A DNA stretch of 54,695 bases, taken from an uncultured Collinsella sp. (GTDB taxonomy: Bacteria > Actinomycetota > Coriobacteriia > Coriobacteriales > Coriobacteriaceae). The notes under the pieces were generated by a model that was not told the DNA's origin, did no database searches, and saw only the letters and a program-made list of their open reading frames with translations. A program made the position numbers and the translations under genes. Shown here piece by piece: positions 15,671 through 24,426 of this stretch. The stretch spans positions 1 to 54,695 of the forward strand of contig CAAEBN010000013.1 in NCBI GenBank assembly GCA_900754075.1, read 5' to 3'. Each line of letters starts with the position of its first letter. Position 1 is the stretch's first letter.

Positions 15671-17032
15671 TTGTCTCGATTGAACGAAGGGGCCGCGGAG
15701 CAGCGTTCTTCACTGCCCGCCTTGCTCCAAAAGCTAGCCTGCGTCATGGCCGTGGCGCTCGCGCTGGTGTGCGCGGGGGCATATGCGCCCACGACCGCTC
15801 AGGCGCTTGAGACCGCAAAGATTACTGCCCGACCCAACACCGGTTCGGGCAGCGCTGTGGTCGGCGGCACCGAGACGCGCATTACCTGGGAAGTTCAGGC
15901 CGATGCCGACGAGGAGCTGAGCGGTCTTTCGCTGACGTTTGTCGACGGCACGACGTTTGGTACCGATGACACGCGATTGACGATGCTCTCGGGCGAGGAC
16001 CTCATGGATCGTACGCCCATGAAGCCCAAGTGCAAGGCTGACGGCCAGACGCTCAAGATCGACTTTGGCGAGACGGCGCCTGCCGGCGGCTTTTTCCGTG
16101 TCGAGGTTTACGGCGTGACGTTTCCCGTCGAGGGCGGCGATGAGGTCTTCAGCGGCACCTATACGCTCGCCGATGGTTCGACCAAGAAGATTTCCAAGAT
16201 TCCTTCCGTCGAGATCAAGGGCGTGACGGCATTCGATAACTTCCTGGCCGATCTTAAGGAGCAGCCGTGGGTCGAGGCGTGGAATTCCAACATGTTCCTT
16301 CGCCTGTTCCTGAACCCGGTCATTTTGGTTCAGAGCCTGCCGATCGTCTTCAAGGGCTTCCTTATGTCGCTCTCGATCGTGCTCGTGGCATTTCCGTTGG
16401 CCATTCCCTTTGGCTTTGCGCTGTCGCTCATGCGCATTTCCAAGTCGCGCATCCTTCGTTGTCTTGCCGGCATCTATGTGAATATCATCCGCGGTACGCC
16501 GGCGTTCCTGCAGATTTACATTGCATTCTTTGGCCTGCCGCTTGCCGGCGTCAAGGTGGACGACTACGTCTTGGGCGTTATCGTCATGGCCATGAACTCG
16601 TCCGCCTACCTGTGCGAGATCTTCCGCGCCGGTATTCAGTCGATCCCCAAGGGCCAGAACGAGGCCGCGCGCTCGCTGGGCATGAATGCCTTCCAGACGC
16701 TGCTCTACGTTATGATTCCGCAGACGTTCCGCAATGTCCTGCCTACGCTGACCAGCGAGTTTATCCTGCTCTACAAGGATACGTCGCTGCTCGCCGCCGT
16801 GGGCGTGGTCGAGATCGTCATGAACGCCCGCACCATCGTGGCAACGACGGGCTCCATTACGCCGTATGTGGTTGCTGCCCTGTTCTATCTGGTCATTACC
16901 CTGCCGCTTGCGCGCTTGGTGAGCGGTCTTGAGGCGAGGCTGCTGGGTACGGCCGAAACCAAAAAGAAACGTCCCACCAAGAGCGCCGGACAGGTTGTCG
17001 CGACGCCCGCCGACCACATCGCCGGTCTGTAA
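15671..17032 (+). CDS. Polar amino-acid ABC permease with extracytoplasmic N-domain
   Basis: 453 residues, about twice the usual 220. Residues about 20-45 are a signal-like membrane segment; about 50-195 form an extracytoplasmic beta-rich domain (TRITWEVQADADEELSGLSL, EVFSGTYTLADGSTKKISKI); the rest is a HisM/GlnP-type permease with several membrane helices and the ATPase-contact EAA loop in KGQNEAARSLGMNAFQTL. The likely start is TTG 15671, 5 nt after AGGAG; no ATG in frame has a comparable site nearby. The stop lies 12 nt before the ATPase gene. Confidence 0.88.
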   Translation: MSRLNEGAAEQRSSLPALLQKLACVMAVALALVCAGAYAPTTAQALETAKITARPNTGSGSAVVGGTETRITWEVQADADEELSGLSLTFVDGTTFGTDDTRLTMLSGEDLMDRTPMKPKCKADGQTLKIDFGETAPAGGFFRVEVYGVTFPVEGGDEVFSGTYTLADGSTKKISKIPSVEIKGVTAFDNFLADLKEQPWVEAWNSNMFLRLFLNPVILVQSLPIVFKGFLMSLSIVLVAFPLAIPFGFALSLMRISKSRILRCLAGIYVNIIRGTPAFLQIYIAFFGLPLAGVKVDDYVLGVIVMAMNSSAYLCEIFRAGIQSIPKGQNEAARSLGMNAFQTLLYVMIPQTFRNVLPTLTSEFILLYKDTSLLAAVGVVEIVMNARTIVATTGSITPYVVAALFYLVITLPLARLVSGLEARLLGTAETKKKRPTKSAGQVVATPADHIAGL

Positions 17033-17044
17033 GGAGGTCCTATC

Positions 17045-17797
17045 ATGAGCGAAACCAATAACTCGAACGAGGTCGTCGTCAGCATCAAGAATCTCCAGAA
17101 GGCCTTTGGCGATAACGTGGTCCTGCGCGACATCGACCTTGATGTGCACAAGGGCGAGGTCGTTGTCGTTTTGGGCCCTTCGGGTTCGGGCAAGTCGACG
17201 ATGCTTCGCTGTATCAATCGTCTAGAGCATCCCACGAGTGGTTCGATTGTCGTCGAGGGCGTGGATGTGTGCGCCAAGGGCGTTGACCTCAATAAGGTGC
17301 GTACGCACTTGGGCATGGTGTTTCAGCAGTTCAACCTGTTCCCGCACCTGTCGGTCAAAAAGAACGTCATGCTTGCGCAGCAAAAGGTGCTCAAGCGCAG
17401 CAAGGAAGAGGCCGAGAAGATTGCCATCGAGGAGCTGACCAAGGTCGGCCTGGCCGAGCGCATCGACTTTATGCCGAGCCAGCTCTCGGGCGGTCAGCAG
17501 CAGCGCGTGGCGATCGCCCGCGCCCTGTCGATGAACCCGCACGTGATGCTCTTTGACGAGGCCACGTCAGCGCTTGACCCCGAGCTTGTCCGCGACGTTC
17601 TTGGCGTCATGCGCGACCTGGCACGCGACGGCATGACCATGATCGTCGTGACGCACGAGATGGGCTTCGCCCGCGACGTCGCCGACCGCGTGGTCTTTAT
17701 GGACGGCGGCGTTATCGTGGAAGAGGGTACGCCGAGCGAGGTCTTCGACCACCCCAAGAGCGAGCGCACTAAGGCGTTCTTGGGCAATATCTCATAG
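17045..17797 (+). CDS. Polar amino-acid ABC transporter ATP-binding protein
   Basis: 250-residue cytoplasmic ATPase of the GlnQ/HisP type that powers the preceding permease. Walker A GPSGSGKST, Q-loop MVFQQFNLFPH, signature LSGGQQQRVAIARAL, Walker B VMLFDEATSALDPE and switch His in VVTHEMGFA are all intact. GGAGG stands before ATG 17045, 12 nt after the permease stop. An intrinsic terminator ends the operon. Confidence 0.95.
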   Translation: MSETNNSNEVVVSIKNLQKAFGDNVVLRDIDLDVHKGEVVVVLGPSGSGKSTMLRCINRLEHPTSGSIVVEGVDVCAKGVDLNKVRTHLGMVFQQFNLFPHLSVKKNVMLAQQKVLKRSKEEAEKIAIEELTKVGLAERIDFMPSQLSGGQQQRVAIARALSMNPHVMLFDEATSALDPELVRDVLGVMRDLARDGMTMIVVTHEMGFARDVADRVVFMDGGVIVEEGTPSEVFDHPKSERTKAFLGNIS

Positions 17798-17823
17798 CGG
17801 CGCGTCGAGGTTATCGATATAAC

Positions 17824-17865
17824 AAACGGGGACCGGATGTGAATATCCGGTCCCCGTTTTTGTTT
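17824..17865. terminator. Bidirectional intrinsic terminator
   Basis: Perfect 15-bp arms AAACGGGGACCGGAT (17824-17838) and 17845-17859 with loop GTGAAT, followed by T-run on the plus strand and preceded by AACAAA on the other side. It separates the ABC operon from the convergent flavodoxin operon. Confidence 0.9.
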
Positions 17866-17932
17866 GGGCATGAGCGACTGTTGTTGTGCGGTACTCGGCT
17901 GTCAGTTGCCTTGCGACTTTCTGACGGCTTCG

Positions 17933-18352
17933 TTAGGCCAGCTCCGCTCCCAGGGCCTTGCAGGCCGCTTCGCCCTCGTCGTCGGGTGCGTCGTAGCAGA
18001 TGACGGAATCTACGACGTTGACGCCGGCCTCGTCGGCGTCGGCCTTCCAGTTGTCCATCCACTCGCCCTCGGCCCACGAGTAGGAGCCAAAAAGGACGAC
18101 CTTCTTATCGCCGAGGGTCTCCTTGACCTCGTCCCACATAGGCTGGAACTCGTCATACTCAAGCTCCTCGGAACCCATGGCGGGGCAGCCGAAGGCAATG
18201 GCGTCATAGCCGGCGGCCTTGTCTGCGGAGAAGTCGGCGCAGGAGATGACCTCTGCCTCGGCGCCGGCATCGGTTGCGCCCTCGGCAACGAAGTTTGCCA
18301 TGGCCTCGGTGTTGCCTGTACCACTCCAGTAGACGATTGCGATCTTGCTCAT
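17933..18352 (-). CDS. Flavodoxin
   Basis: 139-residue FMN electron carrier. Phosphate-binding loop YWSGTGNTE at residues 8-16, then FGCPAMGSEELE and the second FMN loop FGSYSWAEGEW. Start ATG 18352 behind AAGGAA. It is the second gene after the DUF3793 gene, 46 nt apart. In anaerobes flavodoxins substitute for ferredoxin under iron limitation, which fits the metal-type operator repeats upstream of this operon. Confidence 0.93.
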   Translation of the reverse strand: MSKIAIVYWSGTGNTEAMANFVAEGATDAGAEAEVISCADFSADKAAGYDAIAFGCPAMGSEELEYDEFQPMWDEVKETLGDKKVVLFGSYSWAEGEWMDNWKADADEAGVNVVDSVICYDAPDDEGEAACKALGAELA

Positions 18353-18398
18353 ATGTTTTCCTTTCGGTTGTGCGGCGTGCGGCCGCGTTTTGTATGCT

Positions 18399-19103
18399 CT
18401 ATCGGGTTGCCTGGACAAGTTGTCCCAGGGTGCAGCCCTGTTGATAGATGTAGGTAAGGTATTGCGTGCATGCGCGATAGGAATCGAAGGTCGTGAGCGC
18501 CTGCTCAACGTTTGTGTATACCTTCCATGCGCCAAAGACCTTATAGTTTTCGCCGTGCTGGACGATAAACTGATGGACATCTTCGTAGGGATAGCCCAAA
18601 AAATAGCCAATTTCGTGGGGGAACTCGCACGTGCACCCCGTATCGCAGTGCCTATTCCGTGCGAGTGCGCAGACGCTTCCGTCATAGGCGCTTTCTGCGG
18701 CATTGCTGCTTGCCAGCGTGATGCGCGCGGCGAGATGCACCAGGGATGCGGGCAGGTTGTGGACATCGTAACCTTCGGCGGCAAGCGCCGTCGTGGCGCG
18801 GGGGTCGGAGAGGTATCGCATGAGGTCCGCAGGGCGGTACACATAGATGAGCGCCCCGCAGGGGCGCCAGACCAAAACGCTCATATGGATCCCGAGTGGC
18901 TGGAGCTCGCGGTTGCATTGGGCTATGACGGCGAGCAGCCGAGAGCGTCGCTCTTCGATATGGGCGGCGCCGGGTTTTCCGTTTTGGTTGGCGTAAACGC
19001 CGGGATAGGTAAAGAGCGAAGCCGGCTTGATACCTGCGAGCGTAGGGGAGCAGTTGCGCACGACAGCCGTTTGGTATGTCGGGATGTCAATGGTTCGAGT
19101 CAC
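18399..19103 (-). CDS. DUF3793 family protein
   Basis: 234 residues, cytoplasmic. Matches the DUF3793 pattern: ...CSPTLAGIKPASLF, then FPHEIGYFLGYPYEDVHQFI, NYKVFGAWKVYTNVEQALTTFDSYRACT. Biochemical role is not known; members occur in anaerobes close to flavodoxin or iron-transport genes. GTG start at 19103 after AAAGGAGC. It is first in an operon with flavodoxin and lies under two tandem 16-bp operator-like repeats. Confidence 0.85.
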   Translation of the reverse strand: MTRTIDIPTYQTAVVRNCSPTLAGIKPASLFTYPGVYANQNGKPGAAHIEERRSRLLAVIAQCNRELQPLGIHMSVLVWRPCGALIYVYRPADLMRYLSDPRATTALAAEGYDVHNLPASLVHLAARITLASSNAAESAYDGSVCALARNRHCDTGCTCEFPHEIGYFLGYPYEDVHQFIVQHGENYKVFGAWKVYTNVEQALTTFDSYRACTQYLTYIYQQGCTLGQLVQATR

Positions 19104-19127
19104 GATGCTCCTTTCGGGTCCTCAGTT

Positions 19128-19171
19128 GTTAGCCTAGGAAAACTTATACACGAAAGTAAGCCTTGGTCAAC
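19128..19171. promoter_or_regulatory. Tandem DtxR/MntR-like operator repeats
   Basis: GTTAGCCTAGGAAAAC (19128-19143) and GTAAGCCTTGGTCAAC (19156-19171) share 12 of 16 positions, consensus GTNAGCCTNGGNNAAC, a partial palindrome, starting 28 bp apart. They lie between the DUF3793-flavodoxin operon and the divergent HMA gene. The AGCCT core resembles iron- or manganese-responsive DtxR-family sites; identity of the regulator is inferred. Confidence 0.45.
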
Positions 19172-19279
19172 TAAAAAGTTTGAACAGGGAAACTAATTGA
19201 CTGAACCGACACGAGTTTGGAGTAAGATGGGAACACCCCATGGGGGTATAGATATCAGTATTTGGAGAAAGGGGAACGC

Positions 19280-19663
19280 ATGGAAGATTTGCTTAACCCC
19301 GCGAATCTCATCGTGCTGGCCGTCATTGCCGTCGGCATGTTTTTTGGACTGCGTCGCATTGCCGCTTCGACACACGGGAAGAGTTGTTGCAGCGATGGCG
19401 CGAGCGGCAAGAAGGCCAAGAAGGTAGTGGTTGCGGATACCGATCCGTCCCACTACCCCTATAGCGATGAGTTGCTTATCGGCGGCATGAGCTGCGACGG
19501 CTGCGCTCGGAATGTGACGAATGCCCTCAATACGCTTGATGGCGTGTGGGCTACGGTGACGTATGCGGACCACACGGCACACGTACGCTCGAAGCGCCCG
19601 GTTGATCGCGACACACTCGAGACGGCGGTGAGGGACGCGGGCTATTACGTTATGAAAATGTAG
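19280..19663 (+). CDS. Membrane-anchored HMA metal-binding protein
   Basis: 127 residues. N-terminal membrane helix (LIVLAVIAVGMFFGLRRI) followed by KSCCSDG, similar to the small Cys-bearing FeoB-associated proteins, then a Lys-rich linker and a heavy-metal-associated domain with GGMSCDGCARNV (Cys near residues 72 and 75) as in CopZ or the N-domains of metal ATPases. The fold would face the cytoplasm if the N-terminus is outside. ATG 19280 follows AAAGGGGA. Shares its upstream region with the operator repeats; metal identity unknown. Confidence 0.8.
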   Translation: MEDLLNPANLIVLAVIAVGMFFGLRRIAASTHGKSCCSDGASGKKAKKVVVADTDPSHYPYSDELLIGGMSCDGCARNVTNALNTLDGVWATVTYADHTAHVRSKRPVDRDTLETAVRDAGYYVMKM

Positions 19664-19934
19664 GCGTTGCCCTTTCCGGTGGGTACCGGCCTCCTGCCCA
19701 TCGTGACTATCGGCATCCAAAAATTTGCGCAAAAAATAATCTTTAGATGCGGCAAAAGTGGAGTTTGGTGACGGTTTGCGCGGAATTCGCTACCAATCGA
19801 GCATCCATTGGCCCGGCCAAAAAAATTACAGGTATATACTTAGACGGTTATTGCTGTGCTCAGATTGCAATTAACCGTGGACAGAAATGAAGAATGCTAA
19901 AACTGGGCTTTAGGACAGGGGAGGCTATGGCCTT

Positions 19935-22463
19935 ATGAGACGAGTGGGAACACTTGGCTTGGTGGCAGCGCTTGCCGCTATCTTGGTATCGCCGCTGCCG
20001 GCGCACGCCGAAGACGCTTCGAGTGCCGTTACCTACAATGCGGGAAATGGGTATTCCTTTGAGAAGCTCTCGCATCCTACGGTAGGAACGTCGCAGCCGG
20101 ATGGCATCGTCGACTACCAGGGTGACGGTGTCGTTGCCGTTCCGGGCGCCGACGGTAATACTGCCAACAACGAAGGCGATCGCGGCCAGAGCTACACGTG
20201 GGCGGCTGCGAGCTATGGTGACTGGCTTTATGTGGGCACCTGCTATGCGGCGATGGGCAACACGCTTACGCTCATGAACGGCACGCTGGGCGATTCCTTT
20301 GATGCCGAGACCATGCGTCTGACGCTGGAGGCCATGTTTAACGGCACGTTCTTCTACGGACAGCAGAAGGAGGACGGCACGGCCGACAAGGACAGCGGCG
20401 GCATCTTGGTCAAGATCAATACCAAGACCGGTGAGACCAAGCTGCTGCTCTCTGAATCGCTCAACGGCGTCGCTCCTTTGTTCCGCAATGCCGTGAGCTA
20501 TAAGGGCAAACTCTATTTCTGCGGCAGCGTTAGGACCAATGGCGGCAAAAGCGGTCTGCCTGCTGTATATGAGATCGATCCTAAGACGGATGAGTACAAG
20601 GTCGTCTATCAGGGTCTTTCGAGCATGCAGGATTACGGCGCTGCCTACAAGCAGGGCATCTCAACCGGTATCCGCGGTATGTGCGTCCATGATGGCCAGC
20701 TCGTCATCAGCAACGTGGGTAAAGACGCGGCCGGTAAGTTTGTGTCGACAATCCTGACGTCGTCTGACCCCTCGAAGGGCCAGGAGAGCTTCACCGAGAT
20801 TGCCAACTCGGATACGCTGTTTAACTATCCGGCGATTCGCTATCAGGACAGCATCTACGGCGGCGCCATTTGGGATATGGTCTCGTACAATGGCCATCTC
20901 TATGCGACCATCTGCACCGGTACGCCCGAGAATGCCCCCGATGATAATTCCATGCAGTCGTTTGCCATGGTCCGTGGCGACAAGAACGCCGACGGCAGCT
21001 ATTCGTGGACTCCGATTGTCGGTGACCAGGAGGCGGACGGTGCAAAGTATTGCTTTGGCATCGATCCTGCCCGCACCCGTTCTGGTGCTGCCAACCTCAT
21101 CGTCTACAACGACTACCTCTATATCGGTGAATATAACGACGAGGAGATCGCCCTCGAGCGCATTCTCTTTAATAAGTCCAATTCTGACGAGAGCGGCAAG
21201 AGCAGCATGGGCGGCGTTGACTGCTCGTTTGTGAATGCCAATCTTGAGCAGTCGGTCAACATCTATCGCATGGACAAGGACGAGAACATGGAGCTCGTCG
21301 TTGGCGATCGCACCGACATGTTCCCCGAGGGCGGTATTTCCGGCCTGACTTCGGGCTTTGGCCGAAACGAAAACCAGTACATTTGGCGCATGCAGAAGTT
21401 CGACGGCAAACTGTATATCGGTACCTTCGATACCGCGAGCCTGCTTGAGCCGATCGGCCAGTTCTCTAATGGCGACATTATCGATATGACGCCCGAGGAG
21501 TGGGCCTCTCAGGTTCAGCGCCTTAGGGACCTGCTCAATCACCTGCTCGACAAGAAATCGCCTGACGACCCCATCGTTCCCGTGAACACGCTTGCGGACG
21601 ATGATTCAAACGAGGCCGCCGAGGTCGATGACGAGAAGGCTGGGGCCGTCGAGTTCGACGACGAGAAGACCGAGATTGCTAAGGGCTTTGGCGACCTGGG
21701 CGATGCGCTGGAGGATGCCACGGGCGATCTTTGCGATCAGGCCGCGACGATGTCCGCGGACGTTGAGGACGACGCCGCTTATGTCCAGAAGATCGATAGC
21801 GAGATTGCGTACTTCAAGTCCTTTGCCGATCAGTATCAGGACATGCTCGATAGCTATGAGAGCCTGAAGCAGCAGTACGAGGATGCCTATGGCGCCGAGC
21901 TGCCGGGCGATATTCAGGATGCATTCGATAAGCTGCTGAGCGAGGAGAACCTCAAGAAGCTGCAGAGCGTGCTTACGTGCATGTGTTACCTTCGCGATGC
22001 CGAGCGTGGCTTTGATATGTATGTGACCGAGGACGGCGTGAACTTTACGACGCTGACGACCAATGGCTTTAACGATCCGTATAACCATGGTCTGCGCACC
22101 TTTGCGGTGACCAACCAGGGTCTGTGCCTCGGTACCGCCAACCCGTTCTATGGCTGCCAGGTTTGGATCCAGCGCAAGGAGAATTCTGAGAATCCGGTCG
22201 ATCCCGGTACTCCGGATCCGACGGAGCCCACGGATCCCTCGCAGCCGGGTGGTGGCGATCAGCCTGGTGGTAGCCAGACGGGCGGTAACGACCAGTCGAG
22301 CAGCACCACGACCACTGTCACGACGACCGCTAAGAAGACTCCGAAGGACGGCTCGCTGCCTCACGCTGGTGACTCGACCCTCACGCTGGTCTTGGGATTG
22401 CTGGTTGCAGCTGCCGCAGTGCTTGGCATTGCTCTCGTCTTGCGCAAGCGTTCTCGTCGCTAG
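19935..22463 (+). CDS. Large cell-wall-anchored surface protein
   Basis: 842 residues. Sec signal peptide (cleavage after AHA, about residue 25); residues about 30-530 have repeated blade-like strands (YGDWLYVGTC, YKGKLYFCGS, YNGHLYATIC, YNDYLYIGEY, FDGKLYIGTF) suggesting a beta-propeller; an acidic helical insert follows at about 540-680; one more blade (QGLCLGTANPFYGCQVWIQRK); a Pro/Thr/Gly-rich stalk; and a sorting tail LPHAGDSTL, hydrophobic segment, RKRSRR. The sorting motif is LPxAG instead of LPxTG. SD GGGGAGG also fronts a three-codon ORF (MAL, 19927) whose TGA overlaps this ATG. Ligand unknown. Confidence 0.85.
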   Translation: MRRVGTLGLVAALAAILVSPLPAHAEDASSAVTYNAGNGYSFEKLSHPTVGTSQPDGIVDYQGDGVVAVPGADGNTANNEGDRGQSYTWAAASYGDWLYVGTCYAAMGNTLTLMNGTLGDSFDAETMRLTLEAMFNGTFFYGQQKEDGTADKDSGGILVKINTKTGETKLLLSESLNGVAPLFRNAVSYKGKLYFCGSVRTNGGKSGLPAVYEIDPKTDEYKVVYQGLSSMQDYGAAYKQGISTGIRGMCVHDGQLVISNVGKDAAGKFVSTILTSSDPSKGQESFTEIANSDTLFNYPAIRYQDSIYGGAIWDMVSYNGHLYATICTGTPENAPDDNSMQSFAMVRGDKNADGSYSWTPIVGDQEADGAKYCFGIDPARTRSGAANLIVYNDYLYIGEYNDEEIALERILFNKSNSDESGKSSMGGVDCSFVNANLEQSVNIYRMDKDENMELVVGDRTDMFPEGGISGLTSGFGRNENQYIWRMQKFDGKLYIGTFDTASLLEPIGQFSNGDIIDMTPEEWASQVQRLRDLLNHLLDKKSPDDPIVPVNTLADDDSNEAAEVDDEKAGAVEFDDEKTEIAKGFGDLGDALEDATGDLCDQAATMSADVEDDAAYVQKIDSEIAYFKSFADQYQDMLDSYESLKQQYEDAYGAELPGDIQDAFDKLLSEENLKKLQSVLTCMCYLRDAERGFDMYVTEDGVNFTTLTTNGFNDPYNHGLRTFAVTNQGLCLGTANPFYGCQVWIQRKENSENPVDPGTPDPTEPTDPSQPGGGDQPGGSQTGGNDQSSSTTTTVTTTAKKTPKDGSLPHAGDSTLTLVLGLLVAAAAVLGIALVLRKRSRR

Positions 22464-22885
22464 ACTCGACCACGCAGCTCGATGCCTTGGATATCGTCGA
22501 AGTTGATGGCGATATCCCTGAGTTTGAGCAGCTTGAACGCGGGTAGCACTTCGTCGAGAATGCCCGTGCGGCTACGATAGCCGTACGTATCGTAATAAGT
22601 GACGCGCACCAGGTCGCCTCGTTTGAGGCCCTCGAGCTTTTTCGAAAGCTCGAGGGCTTTTTCTTCTGTGAGTTCGCATTTGAGCTCAACAGTGATCTCT
22701 TGTTTGCGCACAAGCTCGTAGTATCCCGTGAGGGCGGCAAAGGGCATAAACTGCGCGGCACGGCCGGCGCGGATGGCGCCGTTGGCGGTGAGCTTGGGGT
22801 CGGCGGAGCGACGTCTTCCCTCGGGGTCCGCTAGACGTTCAAAAGGCGTCGGTGGCCGCATCGGCTGTTGTTGGGGCTTAGGCAC
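22460..22885 (-). CDS. YolD-like protein
   Basis: 141 residues with a YolD-like core, RAAQFMPFAALTGYYELVRKQE, then a beta-rich C-terminal part (GDLVRVTYYDTYGYRSRTGILDEV, AINFDDIQGIEL). YolD-like genes accompany Y-family polymerases in many Gram-positives; function is unproven. GTG start 22885 overlaps the polymerase end by 8 nt and has TAGGAGG upstream, so translation is coupled. The 3' end overlaps the convergent surface-protein gene by 4 nt. Confidence 0.85.
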   Translation of the reverse strand: MPKPQQQPMRPPTPFERLADPEGRRRSADPKLTANGAIRAGRAAQFMPFAALTGYYELVRKQEITVELKCELTEEKALELSKKLEGLKRGDLVRVTYYDTYGYRSRTGILDEVLPAFKLLKLRDIAINFDDIQGIELRGRV

Positions 22886-24383
22886 GATGTCCTCCTACCT
22901 GATCGTTGCGTTCGCGTGCGGTGGCGCCGGCGGTAAAGCTTAATCCCTTGACGAGTGCGTTCTTGCCGTACTTACCCTTTACGGCCAGGACGGCGCGCGC
23001 CAGGTCGCGCTCGCGCTCATCGGCCTTAACATCGCTAAATAGGTTGATGGTGGCAAATTCCTCGGGCATGAGGTTGCCAAAGCCCAGGTTGATACGCTTG
23101 ACCGGTCGTTTGGGATCGACAGTCTGCGCCCAGAGCTCATCGAAATAGCCCATGATCTTCTTAAACGAATTGGTGCGCTCAGGCAGCTTTCGCGAGGCGT
23201 TTGAGTGTGCAAAGAGTGCAGCATAGCCACCGCGCGGTTTGCCGCCGTGCTCTCCCACAAAGATGCCATCGATTGCCTGCGCCTCGCGCACCAGGCGGCG
23301 CCGTTCGTCATCGCGCTGGACGGGCTTGGGCGCACGGGGCGCGAGCTCGGGGCCGGCGGTTGCGGCGGGCTCGATGCTCGACGTGCTCGAACGCAAATGC
23401 CCACATCCGTCCACATATTGCGCTGTACCGCTGGCGTCGAGGCGGCGTATGTCGGCTCGTTCGCTCGCGTAGCCCACAAAGAGCGAGATGCTGTCGCAGG
23501 CCACGTGCTTATCGACTAAGTCCAGCACAGCGTTGTCGACCATCTCGCGCAACACGGTGTAGGCTTGCTCATAGGCATAGCCTTTCGATAGCACTTGCCC
23601 CGTGGTTGTTGAGGTTGCCTGCGGGCGATAGGCCTGAATATCGGCGATGGTTGTCGGCTCACGCCCAAAGGCGTGGTCGATAAGATACTCGGCATTGACG
23701 CCGAGCTCGTCGTAGAGCAGGTTTTCGTCGAGCGCAGCGACGCCCATCAAATCGTAGACGCCGTATTTTTCGAGTCGTGCTGCCACGCCGGGCCCGATGC
23801 CCCAGATGTCGGTGATGGGGCGGTGAGGCCAGATTTCCTTGCGGAACGTCTCGTCGTCGAGTATGCCGATGCGGCTGGGTACGTGCTTGGCGGTAATGTC
23901 GAGTGCAACCTTGGCCTGGAATAGGTTAGGGCCGATGCCGACCGTCGCCGTGATGCCGGTGCGCGCCAAGACCTCGTCGCGCAACATGCAGGCGAAGCCT
24001 TCCGCATTAGTGTGATAGAGGTCTAGATAGGGCGTCACGTCGATAAAGCATTCGTCGATGGAGTAGACGTGCACGTCTTGCGGACTGACGTATTCCAGAT
24101 AGATACCGTAGATTTGCGCCGACACCTCCATGTAGTGCTGCATGCGCGGTACGGCCTTGATGTAGTCGATGCCGTCGGGAATCTCGAACAGGCGACAGCG
24201 GTTATGGATTCCGAGGTCCTTCATGGCCTGTGTGATGGCGAGGCAGATGGTCGTGCGCCCGCGCGATTCGTCGGCAACGACCAGGTTGGTGGTGAGTGGG
24301 TTGAGCCCGCGGTCAACGCACTCGACGCTAGCGTAAAACGTCTTGAGGTCAATGCAGATATAGGTGTGACGCTCGTGCCCCAC
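22878..24383 (-). CDS. Y-family DNA polymerase (DinB/UmuC-like)
   Basis: Translesion polymerase, 501 residues. Catalytic carboxylates: YICIDLKTFYASVECVDRG (Asp near residue 11) and VYSIDECFIDVTPY (Asp-Glu); helix-hairpin-helix region ITDIWGIGPGVAARLEKYG; little-finger domain around TTTGQVLSKGYAYEQ. About 80 residues near 320-400 are an extra Ala/Pro/Arg-rich linker. The start is GTG 24383, after GGGAGG; upstream ATGs fall inside the promoter. It heads a two-gene operon with YolD-like and carries two SOS-type boxes at its promoter. Confidence 0.9.
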   Translation of the reverse strand: MGHERHTYICIDLKTFYASVECVDRGLNPLTTNLVVADESRGRTTICLAITQAMKDLGIHNRCRLFEIPDGIDYIKAVPRMQHYMEVSAQIYGIYLEYVSPQDVHVYSIDECFIDVTPYLDLYHTNAEGFACMLRDEVLARTGITATVGIGPNLFQAKVALDITAKHVPSRIGILDDETFRKEIWPHRPITDIWGIGPGVAARLEKYGVYDLMGVAALDENLLYDELGVNAEYLIDHAFGREPTTIADIQAYRPQATSTTTGQVLSKGYAYEQAYTVLREMVDNAVLDLVDKHVACDSISLFVGYASERADIRRLDASGTAQYVDGCGHLRSSTSSIEPAATAGPELAPRAPKPVQRDDERRRLVREAQAIDGIFVGEHGGKPRGGYAALFAHSNASRKLPERTNSFKKIMGYFDELWAQTVDPKRPVKRINLGFGNLMPEEFATINLFSDVKADERERDLARAVLAVKGKYGKNALVKGLSFTAGATARERNDQVGGHRA

Positions 24384-24395
24384 GCGTCCTCCCAT

Positions 24396-24426
24396 CAAAC
24401 ACATGTTCTTATCGAATACCTGTTCG
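24396..24426 (-). promoter_or_regulatory. Two LexA/SOS-type boxes
   Basis: On the minus strand, CGAACAGGTATTCG (24413-24426) and AGAACATGTGTTTG (24396-24409) each differ by one or two bases from the Gram-positive SOS consensus CGAAC-N4-GTTCG. They cover the predicted transcription start of the polymerase operon, so LexA binding would block it. Confidence 0.72.

Noticed and set aside
15734..17149. 471-codon open frame opposite the ABC permease
   Set aside because: Antisense shadow; His/Asp/Arg-rich translation without domain and no ribosome site.
19085..19105. tRNA T-loop-like GGTTCGAGTC
   Set aside because: Falls at the DUF3793 start codon; no acceptor or anticodon stem around it. No tRNA found anywhere in the window.
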